A DNA stretch of 64,000 nt from CAZZCU01 sp964652825 (GTDB lineage Bacteria > Bdellovibrionota_B > Oligoflexia > Oligoflexales > CAZZCU01), in the NCBI GenBank assembly GCA_964652825.1, contig CAZZCU010000004.1, forward strand, positions 1 through 64,000. The letters run 5' to 3'. Under the pieces are notes generated by a model, which saw nothing but the letters and a program-made list of their open reading frames with translations, did no database searches and was not told the DNA's origin. Below are positions 43,634 through 51,836 of this stretch, piece after piece. Each line of letters starts with the position of its first letter. Within the stretch, counting starts at the first letter, position 1. A program made the position numbers and the translations under genes.

Positions 43634-46141
43634 TTATCGTCGCTGCGCCTGCAGCTTCTCCTGTAACCACTTCAACAATAAATCGATTTCCATATCGACT
43701 TCCTTATCATTAAGCGTGCGCTTAGCCGACTGAAAAGTAAGCGAATAAGCCAAGCTTTTTTTCTCTTCCGGTAGATTACTGCCCTCATAAACATCAAATA
43801 GCTGAATATTTTGCAGATTTCGTTTTTGCGGAAACTGCCGGAAAGCACTGATTATCTCAGCATTGGTTAAATTCTTGTTAACAATGATCGCCAGATCACG
43901 GGTCGAGGGCGGGAACTTTTCGACATTGGCGATGATTTTGCGGGCACCGCCCCGACAGGCAAAGACGGCTTCAATATCGATCTCAAGGATAACCGGTGCA
44001 TGGCCTTTATCATCGAGATCCCATGCCTGCGCGGTCGCTGGATGCAATTCGCCCACAACGCCGATCCAGGTGTTATTGATACTGATGCTTGCAGCACGTG
44101 CCGGATGCAAGAACGGCCACTTATCCTTGGTCACCACCTGATAATTTGCTTCCGTCAAACCACAGCTCTTCAGGAATGCATCAAGATAATGTCGCCCGTG
44201 GAAGAAGTCGGCGGCGGTCTCCGCGATATTCCAGCCTTTGGGTTGATAAGGTTGATCGATGATCGCACTTAGCCACTGTCGCTCCACTGGTCGGACATCT
44301 TGCCGCGCGCGTTCGCCTAGATGGCGTCCTGGTCTGGTCAACGCCGCATAGAGATCGACAAATAACGGCTGATCAAAATTCCAGCCGCGAAAATCCAAAA
44401 ACCCGCGTCCCAGTTCAAACAGTCGCGCGCCTTTGATACCATGACGTCGATTATTGGCCACTGCCTTAACCAGATTCATCACCAGACTCGGTTGCATGAA
44501 CGCCTGATCTTCGGCGAGGGGATTGGCGACCTCCACCAGCGCCGCATAGGGATGCGGTTTGCTCAAACGAAACGCCGTAATATCGCTTTGTCCGACAAAA
44601 GGAAAACTGATGGTTTCGCTGAAACCAAGATTTGCCATTACCGTGCGCGAATTTTCCAGATGATCAATATAACGATCTTCCGGTGATGGCCCTTCGCGCA
44701 TGGGTGCATAGGTATAGGGAATTTTCTCAAAACCAATAATGCGACCGATCTCTTCGATCAGGTCAATCTCGCGCATAATATCGCCGCGCCAGCCGGGTAT
44801 CTGAAATAACATTCGGACATCGGTCTTATCTTCCAGCGTGAATCCTAAACGGGTCAGCGCACCGATTGCATCATCGACGGCGATACTTTTTAAACCGAGA
44901 ATCTCGTGCACTCGTTCAATGCGTACGGCGATTCGTCCAGGAGTCACTGGTTGCGGATAAACATCTTTAAACGCACTGGTTTTGCCGCCTAATAAACCGG
45001 CGACACGTTGGATTACGATATCGATGCTGGAGATATCGGTACCGCGCTCGAAACGATGCGATGCCTCCGTGTGTAAGCCTAAGCGTTTAGCGGTCTTGCG
45101 AATCAATACCGGCGAAAAATGCGCCACTTCAATAATGACGTCTTTGGTATCGGCTTTGATCTCGCTATTGGCGCCGCCCATGATGCCGGCCAAACCAACC
45201 GGTCGTTGCGCGTCACTGATCAGCAAGTCACCGGCTTGCAAGTTGAGTGTGGTGCCATCAAGTGTTTGCATGGTTTCGCCGGTCTTTGCCATGCGCACAC
45301 CGATCTTGCCGCCAGCGATATCGCGTTGATCATAGGCATGGATCGGCTGGCCGTATTCAAGCATGACGTAGTTGGTCACATCAACAATGTGACTGATGGG
45401 TCGCATGCCGGTCGCGCTGAGTCGCTGTCGCAACCAATACGGACTGGCACCGTTTGCTACGTCGTCAATCGGCATAGCGCAGAAACGTCCGCAACCGGCG
45501 TCGTCGATGTGTATGTCGATGGTCTTACTATTCGAGACAGCGGCGGTGCGAAAACCCCGCCACTCGGAGTTGGCTTTTAGCGGCCGCTGCAACTTCGCCG
45601 CCAGATCGCGCGCGACTCCGAGATAACCAAGACAGTCAGCGCGGTTGGGCGTGACATTCAGTGTAAAAACCGTGTCATTAAAACCATAAATTCCAGTGAT
45701 CGCCGCACCCAGCGCATGTGTCGCCGGTAACTCGATGATACCGGCGTGTTCTTCTGACAACCCCAGTTCTTTTTCCGAACACAGCATGCCTTCCGACGGT
45801 GTACCGCGAATCTTGGTGGCTTTAATTTTAAAATCACCGGGGAGACAACTACCTACGGTGGCCACAGCCACGCGAATTCCCGCGCGCGCGTTCGGAGCGC
45901 CGCAGACGATATTGAGCGGTGTGCCGCTGCCGATATCGACTTGGCAAACCTGCAGCGAATCAGCGTTGGGATGCTTTTCGGCTGTCATGATCTGACCGAC
46001 CACCACCTGACCTTGCACCGGCTCAATTTTGTCGATCGCTTCCACTTCCAGACCGATGCCAGTCAGCGTCGCTGCGAGCTGTTGCTCGCTGAGATCCGTG
46101 ATGTCGATATAATCATTTAGCCAGTTCAACGAAATCTTCAT
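43634..46141 (-). CDS. pheT: phenylalanyl-tRNA synthetase beta chain
   Basis: An 835-residue subunit with full architecture. The N-terminal tRNA-binding (EMAP-like) domain includes HPNADSLQVCQVD. B3/B4 editing and B5 domains follow (RPISHIVDVTNYVM, then GRIAVRIERVHEIL), then a class II-like core. A C-terminal ferredoxin-like anticodon-binding domain has FPPSTRDLAIIV. The length is slightly above E. coli PheT (795). It follows pheS by 12 bases and acts with it as an alpha2-beta2 enzyme. Confidence 0.97.
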   Translation of the reverse strand: MKISLNWLNDYIDITDLSEQQLAATLTGIGLEVEAIDKIEPVQGQVVVGQIMTAEKHPNADSLQVCQVDIGSGTPLNIVCGAPNARAGIRVAVATVGSCLPGDFKIKATKIRGTPSEGMLCSEKELGLSEEHAGIIELPATHALGAAITGIYGFNDTVFTLNVTPNRADCLGYLGVARDLAAKLQRPLKANSEWRGFRTAAVSNSKTIDIHIDDAGCGRFCAMPIDDVANGASPYWLRQRLSATGMRPISHIVDVTNYVMLEYGQPIHAYDQRDIAGGKIGVRMAKTGETMQTLDGTTLNLQAGDLLISDAQRPVGLAGIMGGANSEIKADTKDVIIEVAHFSPVLIRKTAKRLGLHTEASHRFERGTDISSIDIVIQRVAGLLGGKTSAFKDVYPQPVTPGRIAVRIERVHEILGLKSIAVDDAIGALTRLGFTLEDKTDVRMLFQIPGWRGDIMREIDLIEEIGRIIGFEKIPYTYAPMREGPSPEDRYIDHLENSRTVMANLGFSETISFPFVGQSDITAFRLSKPHPYAALVEVANPLAEDQAFMQPSLVMNLVKAVANNRRHGIKGARLFELGRGFLDFRGWNFDQPLFVDLYAALTRPGRHLGERARQDVRPVERQWLSAIIDQPYQPKGWNIAETAADFFHGRHYLDAFLKSCGLTEANYQVVTKDKWPFLHPARAASISINNTWIGVVGELHPATAQAWDLDDKGHAPVILEIDIEAVFACRGGARKIIANVEKFPPSTRDLAIIVNKNLTNAEIISAFRQFPQKRNLQNIQLFDVYEGSNLPEEKKSLAYSLTFQSAKRTLNDKEVDMEIDLLLKWLQEKLQAQRR

Positions 46142-46153
46142 GGTCTACAAACC

Positions 46154-47212
46154 TTAAGACAGGACAGGAAATTGTGCGAGGAAGTCTTGTTCGCCGGCAA
46201 AAAGCTGGCGCAGATCCGGCAATGAAAATTTATTCATGGCAATACGATCAAGGCCGAAACCAAAAGCAAAGCCGGTGTAAACTTCGCTGTCATAACCGAC
46301 CGCTTCAAAAACATTCGGATGAATCATGCCGCAACCACCAATTTCAATCCAGCCGGTGTTTTTGCAGATACGGCAACCTTTGCCGCCGCAGCTCGAACAT
46401 TGTAAATCTACTTCCGCACCTGGCTCAACAAAGGGGAAAAAGCTTGGACGAAAACGTGTTTGCAAAGCCTCGCCATAAATTTCTCTCAAGAAGGTATCGA
46501 TGAGTCCTTTTAAATGCGCCATGCTGATGCCTTCATCAACGACAAAGCATTCCATCTGGTGAAACATCGGCGTGTGCGTCAGATCCGAGTCGCAACGAAA
46601 CGTGCGGCCAAACGTCACGGCACGCAGAGGCGGGCGGTTGGCCAACATCGTATGAATTTGAATGTTCGATGTATGCGTGCGCAATAAAGTTTTGTCGAAG
46701 TTCTTGAGGAAAAACGTGTCTTGCATATCGCGCGCCGGATGATGATCAGGAAAATTCAACGCCGAAAAATTATAAAAATCACCATCGGCTTCCGGGCCGT
46801 CATAAATCGTGAAACCCATGCGCCGAAACGCCGTGATTAATTCGCGGCGAATCAATGTCACTGGATGCAGCGATCCTTGTGGCGGCCGTGGCTGTGGAGG
46901 CAGGCTGACATCGATAGGTGCGACATTGAGTTGCGCTTCGAGTTCGTTGCTGGCCGCAAGCTGTTTTAATCGCTCCAGCTCGCTTTCGACAAACTGGCGC
47001 AGATTATTGATGGCTTTGCCGGCTTCTGGTCGCGCTTCCTTTGGTACATCGCGCAAGGCTTCCATCAACACCGTGACGTGACCTTTGCGTCCGACAAATG
47101 CCACGCGCAGCTCTTCGACCGAGCGGCTGTTGGCCGCCTGCGCGATCTTGGCGATCGCAGCGTTAAAATCGTTGCGTATCTGCTCTGCTTGCTGAGTTAT
47201 ATCCACACTCAT
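46154..47212 (-). CDS. pheS: phenylalanyl-tRNA synthetase alpha chain
   Basis: The catalytic class II subunit, 352 residues. An N-terminal coiled coil is followed by the catalytic domain with HPARDMQDTFF, RTHTSNIQIHTM and FRCDSDLTHTPMFHQME, then FRPSFFPFVEPGAEVD. A C-x2-C-x4-C-x2-C cluster (CSSCGGKGCRIC) typical of many bacterial PheS proteins comes next. Motif 3 lies in GFGLDRIAMN. It lies 17 bases after aspC. No phenylalanine attenuator leader is visible before aspC. Confidence 0.97.
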   Translation of the reverse strand: MSVDITQQAEQIRNDFNAAIAKIAQAANSRSVEELRVAFVGRKGHVTVLMEALRDVPKEARPEAGKAINNLRQFVESELERLKQLAASNELEAQLNVAPIDVSLPPQPRPPQGSLHPVTLIRRELITAFRRMGFTIYDGPEADGDFYNFSALNFPDHHPARDMQDTFFLKNFDKTLLRTHTSNIQIHTMLANRPPLRAVTFGRTFRCDSDLTHTPMFHQMECFVVDEGISMAHLKGLIDTFLREIYGEALQTRFRPSFFPFVEPGAEVDLQCSSCGGKGCRICKNTGWIEIGGCGMIHPNVFEAVGYDSEVYTGFAFGFGLDRIAMNKFSLPDLRQLFAGEQDFLAQFPVLS

Positions 47213-47229
47213 TGATCGTTATCCCACCA

Positions 47230-48432
47230 TTAAGAACAAAGGTCTTTGGTCGCTGTCGCCAACGCCTGCACTGCCGTCTCAATCACCGACTCATGCGCCG
47301 CGTAGCTCATGCGCAAAAATCCCGGCATGCCAAAGTCTTCGCCCGGCACGACCGCCAAATGATATTTCTGCAGCAACAGCTGACACAGTTGCATGGATGT
47401 CGGCTCGGACAGTGTCTTGGCTTGCTGTAGCAGCCGCCGCACATCCAGGAAAATGTAAAACGCGCCTTCCGGCTCGACAAAATCCAGTTGCGGGATGCTG
47501 CGCAGTTGCCGCAGTGCCAGCTCGCGCCGGCTTTTTAGTATGCGCAAATCCTCCTGTAGGAGGCTGGCACCCTGCTGCAGCGCGAAGCTGGCGGCGTCTT
47601 CGATAAACGGCGGTATGCATGTGGACGATTGGCTTTGCAAATTGCGCACTAATTTGGCGATCGTCGCGGGGCCCGCCATGTAACCGACCCGCCAGCCGGT
47701 CATGGCAAAACCTTTGGACATGCCATTCACCAGAATCAGGCGATCGGCAAGCCGCGGTTCGATGTTCAGCAGTGACTGATGCGGTCGGACAAACGACATG
47801 TATTCATAGATTTCATCGGTGATCACCCACAGCGGTGTGTCGATCAGCAGCGCCGCCAGCTCGCGCAGTTCATGCTCGCTATAAACAAAACCAGCCGGAT
47901 TATTCGGCGAGTTTAGCACCAAGGCTTTGGTTCGCGGCGTGATCGCCGCGCGCACCGCCGCCACATCGATACGTTTGCCTGCCAGCAAATCCGCCGGCGG
48001 AATGACAACGGCCTTACCACCCATAGCCTCCACCTGGCTGGTGTAGCTAACCCAGTAGGGCGCTGGGATAATCACCTCGTCACCCTCGTTGATCAAGGCC
48101 ATGAAAATATGAAACAGGATTTCTTTGGCGCCGATACCAGCCACGATTTGTTCCGGATCATAAGTCAGCTGATTGTCGCGCTTTAATTTCTCGACAATCG
48201 CCTGGCGCAGCGGTAGCCCGCCGCCCGGCGCGCCGTATTTGGTTTTGCCTGCTTGCAGACTCGCAATTGCTTTGTCGATGATTGGTCGTGGTGTCGCGAA
48301 ATCTGGTTCACCAACCGCCATGTTCGTGACTTTGATGCCCTTCGCAATCATGGCTTTGGCTTCATTGTTCAAAGCAATGGTCGGCGATGGTTTAAGACTA
48401 CTGATGCGGTTTGATGCTTCTAACACAACCAC
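47230..48432 (-). CDS. aspC: class I aminotransferase, aspartate aminotransferase-like
   Basis: A 400-residue PLP enzyme of fold type I. The Schiff-base lysine lies in NGMSKGFAMTGWRVGY. NSPNNPAGFVYS and ITDEIYEY hold the cofactor-binding Asn and Asp, and a C-terminal arginine is in GFLRMSYA. The VGEPDF near the N-terminus fits the Ib subgroup of aspartate aminotransferases, some of which also accept aromatic amino acids or prephenate. The location before pheS-pheT makes a role in aromatic amino-acid supply attractive but unproved. The symbol is family-level. Confidence 0.85.
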   Translation of the reverse strand: MVVLEASNRISSLKPSPTIALNNEAKAMIAKGIKVTNMAVGEPDFATPRPIIDKAIASLQAGKTKYGAPGGGLPLRQAIVEKLKRDNQLTYDPEQIVAGIGAKEILFHIFMALINEGDEVIIPAPYWVSYTSQVEAMGGKAVVIPPADLLAGKRIDVAAVRAAITPRTKALVLNSPNNPAGFVYSEHELRELAALLIDTPLWVITDEIYEYMSFVRPHQSLLNIEPRLADRLILVNGMSKGFAMTGWRVGYMAGPATIAKLVRNLQSQSSTCIPPFIEDAASFALQQGASLLQEDLRILKSRRELALRQLRSIPQLDFVEPEGAFYIFLDVRRLLQQAKTLSEPTSMQLCQLLLQKYHLAVVPGEDFGMPGFLRMSYAAHESVIETAVQALATATKDLCS

Positions 48433-48572
48433 TCCAAAGAGCGTGTCACTAAAATTTGCTAGGCATCATATTGGTTTTGGCTGGTTTTGCAATGCAGGGT
48501 TCGGATTTTAACGGAAAAAATGCACATGCGCGGATGATCGAACGACGATTTACCGGAAAGGCAGGGCGAGGG

Positions 48573-48748
48573 CACCGGGGCAAGTTGCTGAGAGCTCGGG
48601 GAACCCACCAAATTAGGTGGGCGCCATCGACCCGCATTTTAGGCTTCCCTCTACAGCCGAAGCGGAGGGCTTGCACACCATGCAGGAAATGCGGCTCCCT
48701 AGTACGTTAGCATCGGTTCTCCGGCGGTATTCAACACTTGCCCCGGTG
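48573..48748 (-). ncRNA. candidate structured RNA of unassigned class
   Basis: No gene fits in the 385 bases between aspC and rsmI, but the region folds strongly. A perfect 13-bp GC-rich closing stem joins 48573-48585 with 48736-48748. Inside are CCCACC/GGTGGG (48604-48609 with 48616-48621) and an 8-bp stem CCGCATTT/AAATGCGG (48632-48639 with 48687-48694) enclosing CCCTC/GAGGG. Read on the minus strand, the innermost loop is GC-UUCG-GC, a very stable tetraloop, and a TTATACT box lies just upstream (48761-48767), so I favour the minus strand. RNase P, SRP, tmRNA and TPP consensus motifs were looked for and are absent. It could be a free RNA or a leader of aspC. The 140 bases between it and aspC show nothing more. 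Confidence 0.6.
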
Positions 48749-48817
48749 ACCCCATTTGGAAGTATAACACGGCGGTGTTTTTGGATCACGCGGAATCGGG
48801 GAGAAAAGAGGCTTTTG

Positions 48818-49669
48818 ATGCTCAAACAATGGCAGGCGCCATGCATTTATGTCGTTGCAACACCAATCGGCAATTTGGATGATTTATCAACAAGAGCCAG
48901 GAAGTTATTGATCGATGCGGATCTTATCCTCTGTGAGGATACACGTCGTACGCGACAGTTGTTGTCGCATCTCGGAATTAATAAGAAAAGCCTGGTTAGT
49001 TATCAAGGTTATGCGGAAGCCGCGAAAGCCGAGCCGATGGTGCGACGGATCGTCGAGGAATGCTTGACAGCGGTATTGGTCTCTGATGCGGGAACACCAT
49101 GCATTTCCGATCCAGGTTATCGTCTGGTGGATGCGGCGCGCACTTTGAATATTCCGGTTCACCCGGTGCCGGGTGCTTCCGCTTTAACGGCATTATTGAG
49201 CGTGAGCGGTCTGCCGACGGATCGTTTTACGTTTGTTGGTTTTTTGCCGGCGAAGTTAAATGCACTGAAAACGGAGATCGCCGCCTGGAACGGGTCGATC
49301 GTATTTTTTGAATCGCTGCGTCGCTTGGGCAAAACGTTGCAACTTATCGCCGACCGCTTTCCTGGCGCGCGCGTGGTTATCGGTCGGGAGTTGACCAAGC
49401 TGCATGAAGAAATTGTTCGCATGGATATCGCTGAAGCGCTGGTTTGGGTGGATCATCATCCAGTATTGAAAGGCGAAGTTGTCGTGATGGTGAATGTCGG
49501 CGAGACGCCTATGGATGGTGACAAAAATAGTACGGAAGATTTGCGCGCCGAGATTGTCAAAGCCGTGCGCGGTGGTGCGACGATTAAAGATCTCATGCAG
49601 CAATTTCGGCACCGCGGTTTATCGCGCTCCGAGTTGTATCAGACCATGCTGGATAGCAAACGCAAATAA
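48818..49669 (+). CDS. rsmI: 16S rRNA 2'-O-methyltransferase RsmI
   Basis: Methylates the ribose of C1402 in 16S rRNA. The product from ATG 48818 starts MLKQWQAPCIYVVATPIGNLDDLSTRA, given here as IYVVATPIGNLDDLS. CEDTRRTRQLLSHLGI, VSDAGTPCISDPGY and PVPGASALTALLSVSGL are all family signatures. The C-terminal extension ends SRSELYQTMLD. A longer frame from 48617 would run through the structured RNA and is rejected. Its terminator is shared with hsp20 on the other strand. Confidence 0.96.
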   Translation: MLKQWQAPCIYVVATPIGNLDDLSTRARKLLIDADLILCEDTRRTRQLLSHLGINKKSLVSYQGYAEAAKAEPMVRRIVEECLTAVLVSDAGTPCISDPGYRLVDAARTLNIPVHPVPGASALTALLSVSGLPTDRFTFVGFLPAKLNALKTEIAAWNGSIVFFESLRRLGKTLQLIADRFPGARVVIGRELTKLHEEIVRMDIAEALVWVDHHPVLKGEVVVMVNVGETPMDGDKNSTEDLRAEIVKAVRGGATIKDLMQQFRHRGLSRSELYQTMLDSKRK

Positions 49670-49670
49670 A

Positions 49671-49714
49671 AATCCCTCCTTCGCTCGGACACGGCGGCGG
49701 GAGGGATTGTTTTG
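49671..49714. terminator. bidirectional terminator between rsmI and hsp20
   Basis: AATCCCTCC (49671-49679) pairs with GGAGGGATT (49700-49708). T-rich tracts follow on both strands: GTTTTG on plus, TTTATTTG on minus. Confidence 0.85.
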
Positions 49715-49724
49715 CGGACTCGGC

Positions 49725-50288
49725 TTACTTGCCCGTCGCTTCGGCGATGGCTTCTTTGCTATGGTCTTTGTCCGCGGCGAAAATCTTTTTCAACAAACCA
49801 GCTCGTTCGTTGATCGGAATTTTGCGCGGCTTGGATAACTCAGCTTTGGGAATCGCTACGTGCAAGACGCCGTTTTCGTAGGTGCATTCAATCGCGTCAG
49901 CTTTGACGTTTTCCGGTAGCGAGAATTCGCGCCGAAATTCGCCGTACTGGCGTTCGATGCGGCGATAGTTGTCCCGCTTCACTTCGTCAGCGTAATTGCG
50001 GACGCCGGAAACAGTCAGACTATTACTTTTCACCTCGATATCGATGTCCTCCTTTTTTAAACCTGGCAGATCAAAGCTCAAAAGGTAACCATCATCATTT
50101 TCCGAAATGTCGACCGTGGGTGACAGCCTGTGGCTGCGACTGGTCGGTCGCTGCATCAACGCCCAGCCCGGCCCCGAAGTGTCGAAGGCGTCGTCGAAAT
50201 CCCGTAAGAGATCCGACCACGGTCCCCAGAACAAATCGTCACCTAGCGAGGGTTGTCGCCGTATTAAAGCCTGGTTCGTTCGTGCCAT
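49725..50288 (-). CDS. small heat-shock protein, Hsp20/alpha-crystallin family
   Basis: A 187-residue ATP-independent holdase that keeps unfolding proteins soluble. The alpha-crystallin domain (about 55-150) includes PTVDISENDDGYLLSFDLPG (split: PTVDISENDDGY, SFDLPGL), RNYADEVKRDNYRRIERQYG (ERQYGEFRREFSLP) and a C-terminal GVLHVAIPKAE. The IPI/V-like tail motif is KIPIN. The ribosome site AAAGGAGG is near-perfect but lies in a potential hairpin that may act as a thermometer. The gene is convergent with rsmI. Confidence 0.93.
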   Translation of the reverse strand: MARTNQALIRRQPSLGDDLFWGPWSDLLRDFDDAFDTSGPGWALMQRPTSRSHRLSPTVDISENDDGYLLSFDLPGLKKEDIDIEVKSNSLTVSGVRNYADEVKRDNYRRIERQYGEFRREFSLPENVKADAIECTYENGVLHVAIPKAELSKPRKIPINERAGLLKKIFAADKDHSKEAIAEATGK

Positions 50289-50293
50289 AAAAT

Positions 50294-50309
50294 CCTCCTT
50301 TCAAGAAAG
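50294..50309 (-). promoter_or_regulatory. candidate RNA thermometer hairpin masking the hsp20 ribosome site
   Basis: In the minus-strand transcript CUUUCU pairs with AGGAGG (two G-U pairs) around a UGAA loop, so the whole Shine-Dalgarno core is paired in a weak six-pair stem five bases before AUG. Short, weak, SD-masking hairpins are the usual design for heat-shock RNA thermometers. A 12-bp palindrome ATGACGCGTCAT (50316-50327) sits directly upstream. Confidence 0.45.
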
Positions 50310-50446
50310 CGACGTATGACGCGTCATTGGTCATTTCGTCGTAAAAAACCTAATGCGGCTTCATCCGCCGTCAAGGGGTGGACGCTGTTTTGACTTGCCA
50401 TTTTTTGTAATGATTTTAATGTATTATTAATAACTATAAAAATTTA

Positions 50447-50474
50447 TTGATTTTTATTAAAAAATGTGTAAATT
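50447..50474 (+). promoter_or_regulatory. possible promoter in a very AT-rich region upstream of the 50546 gene
   Basis: TTGATT (50447-50452), a 16-base spacer and TAAATT (50469-50474) lie within about 110 bases of strongly AT-rich DNA (50395-50505), quite unlike the surroundings. Confidence 0.4.
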
Positions 50475-50545
50475 ATGCGCAATAGTAATATATATTAATA
50501 ACGAGCATGAAACATACAATCGGCGATAAAGTGGAGCAAATACCT

Positions 50546-51778
50546 ATGCGTACGTCCAAGCAAATTTATCTTGGTCTTTTGGCAGTGATAGCAGGATTGG
50601 TCACGCAACCAGCGACCGGGATGGAAGACACCAAAGTCTTACCCAAGGGCGTTCGCAACGTTATTCTGCGCTCGGTCAGCACCGAGATTTCCTCAAGCAC
50701 GGATGCCGGCGGTAATCAACGTCCGCTTGGTGCGCAGTTGGAACAAGGCGTGACTTTCAGTCAATTGACGGCCACCCGCTCTGGTTTGGATCGCGCGCAA
50801 TCCGAAGCCTTCCTCCAGCAAAACGGTTTCGCCGCTGATGAAAATATCGGTCAATTTACTGCTGATCTGCGCGGTAAAGTTCAGGTCATCGCCCCGGTGT
50901 TTTCTTATGGGGTGACTGAGCGCTGGACTTTGGCGTTGGCGGTGCCGGTTTATAGCGCGCATACCGCTGTTGATGTCGGCTTTCGCACTAATGCACGCGG
51001 CCAGGAATTCATCAATCTGCTCGCCAGCCCGCAACACAATAACACGCAAAAAGCCCGCGAAGCCGCCACGCAAATGAATCTTGCCATGGCTCGCATGCAG
51101 GCCAAGCTTGCTGCCAACAATTATCAGCCGCTCGAAGACTGGAGCGCGACGGCTCTCGGCGATATTACTTTGCTGAGTAAGTATCGTGCTCTCTCAACAC
51201 CTGTGGCAAGTGTCGCTGTGTCCAACGGTATAATTCTGCCGACTGGTCGCGTTGATGATCCAAATATTTTACATGATATTGGTTTTGGTAACGGCGCTTA
51301 TGGTCTGTTGACCGGCGTGAGTGTGGACGAGCCTCTGGTCGGTCCGTTTTTCCTCAATCAATATGCGCAATACACGGCTTATTTACCGGCAACACGTTCT
51401 CTGCGCATGAAGACGGCGGACGAAGCTCTCGAAGTTTCGACTGAAGCCGTACGTGTTGACGCCGGCGATAAATTCGATCTCGGTGCTTCTTTGCAGGCGG
51501 ATGCCGACAACGGTCTGCAAGGCGGCGTTGGTTATATCTGGTCCAAGAAACTCGGTGATAAAATTCGCGCTGGTGACAGCCGTGCCGCTCTCGAAGCCAA
51601 CACCGTACAAACCTCGCAAAATGCCGAGGCGGCACTGGGCTACAGCACGATCGCCGCGTATCAACGTGGAACGGCGGCCGTGCCTTTCACCGCGCTGGGT
51701 ACGTTTCGCAAGCAAGTACGTAGCACGAATTCACCGGTTAGTGATCAGCTTCAGTTTGATGTTAAAGTTTATTTCTAA
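50546..51778 (+). CDS. outer-membrane beta-barrel protein, unknown function
   Basis: About 410 residues with a signal peptide (MRTSKQIYLGLLAVIAGLVT, cleaved near ATGME). ATG 50546 has GGAG ten bases upstream. The mature part is beta-rich: strands such as RWTLALAVPVYS, DITLLSKYRAL, ASVAVSNGIILPTGR and QGGVGYIWSKKLG, ending QLQFDVKVYF with a terminal Phe for BAM insertion. The middle has an Ala/Gln-rich helical insert (residues ~155-210). It resembles transporter-like or phenol-degradation (MetA-type) barrels only in general style. The next gene encodes a large lipoprotein 58 bases on, which may be its partner. Confidence 0.65.
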   Translation: MRTSKQIYLGLLAVIAGLVTQPATGMEDTKVLPKGVRNVILRSVSTEISSSTDAGGNQRPLGAQLEQGVTFSQLTATRSGLDRAQSEAFLQQNGFAADENIGQFTADLRGKVQVIAPVFSYGVTERWTLALAVPVYSAHTAVDVGFRTNARGQEFINLLASPQHNNTQKAREAATQMNLAMARMQAKLAANNYQPLEDWSATALGDITLLSKYRALSTPVASVAVSNGIILPTGRVDDPNILHDIGFGNGAYGLLTGVSVDEPLVGPFFLNQYAQYTAYLPATRSLRMKTADEALEVSTEAVRVDAGDKFDLGASLQADADNGLQGGVGYIWSKKLGDKIRAGDSRAALEANTVQTSQNAEAALGYSTIAAYQRGTAAVPFTALGTFRKQVRSTNSPVSDQLQFDVKVYF

Positions 51779-51836
51779 AATAACAATTTTTGCTTAATAC
51801 ATAGCGCATCAGGCACCAAGCCAGCGGGAGAGAGAC

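Noticed and set aside
48573..48748. Region could be RNase P RNA, SRP RNA, tmRNA or a TPP riboswitch
   Set aside because: The required conserved cores (GAGGAAAGTCC, the GGAAGGAAGCAG-type SRP loop, tmRNA ends, CTGATCTGGATAATGCC-type TPP half) are absent. Only a GCTGAGA fragment resembles TPP, without its second half.
48617..48817. N-terminal extension of rsmI by 67 residues
   Set aside because: It lies inside the structured RNA region, has no ribosome site, and the RsmI family begins at the ATG at 48818.
50340..50390. Sigma-32 promoter for hsp20 (CCCCTTGAC then CCGCAT)
   Set aside because: The spacer is only about 11 bases, shorter than the usual 13-17, so it was not listed as a feature.
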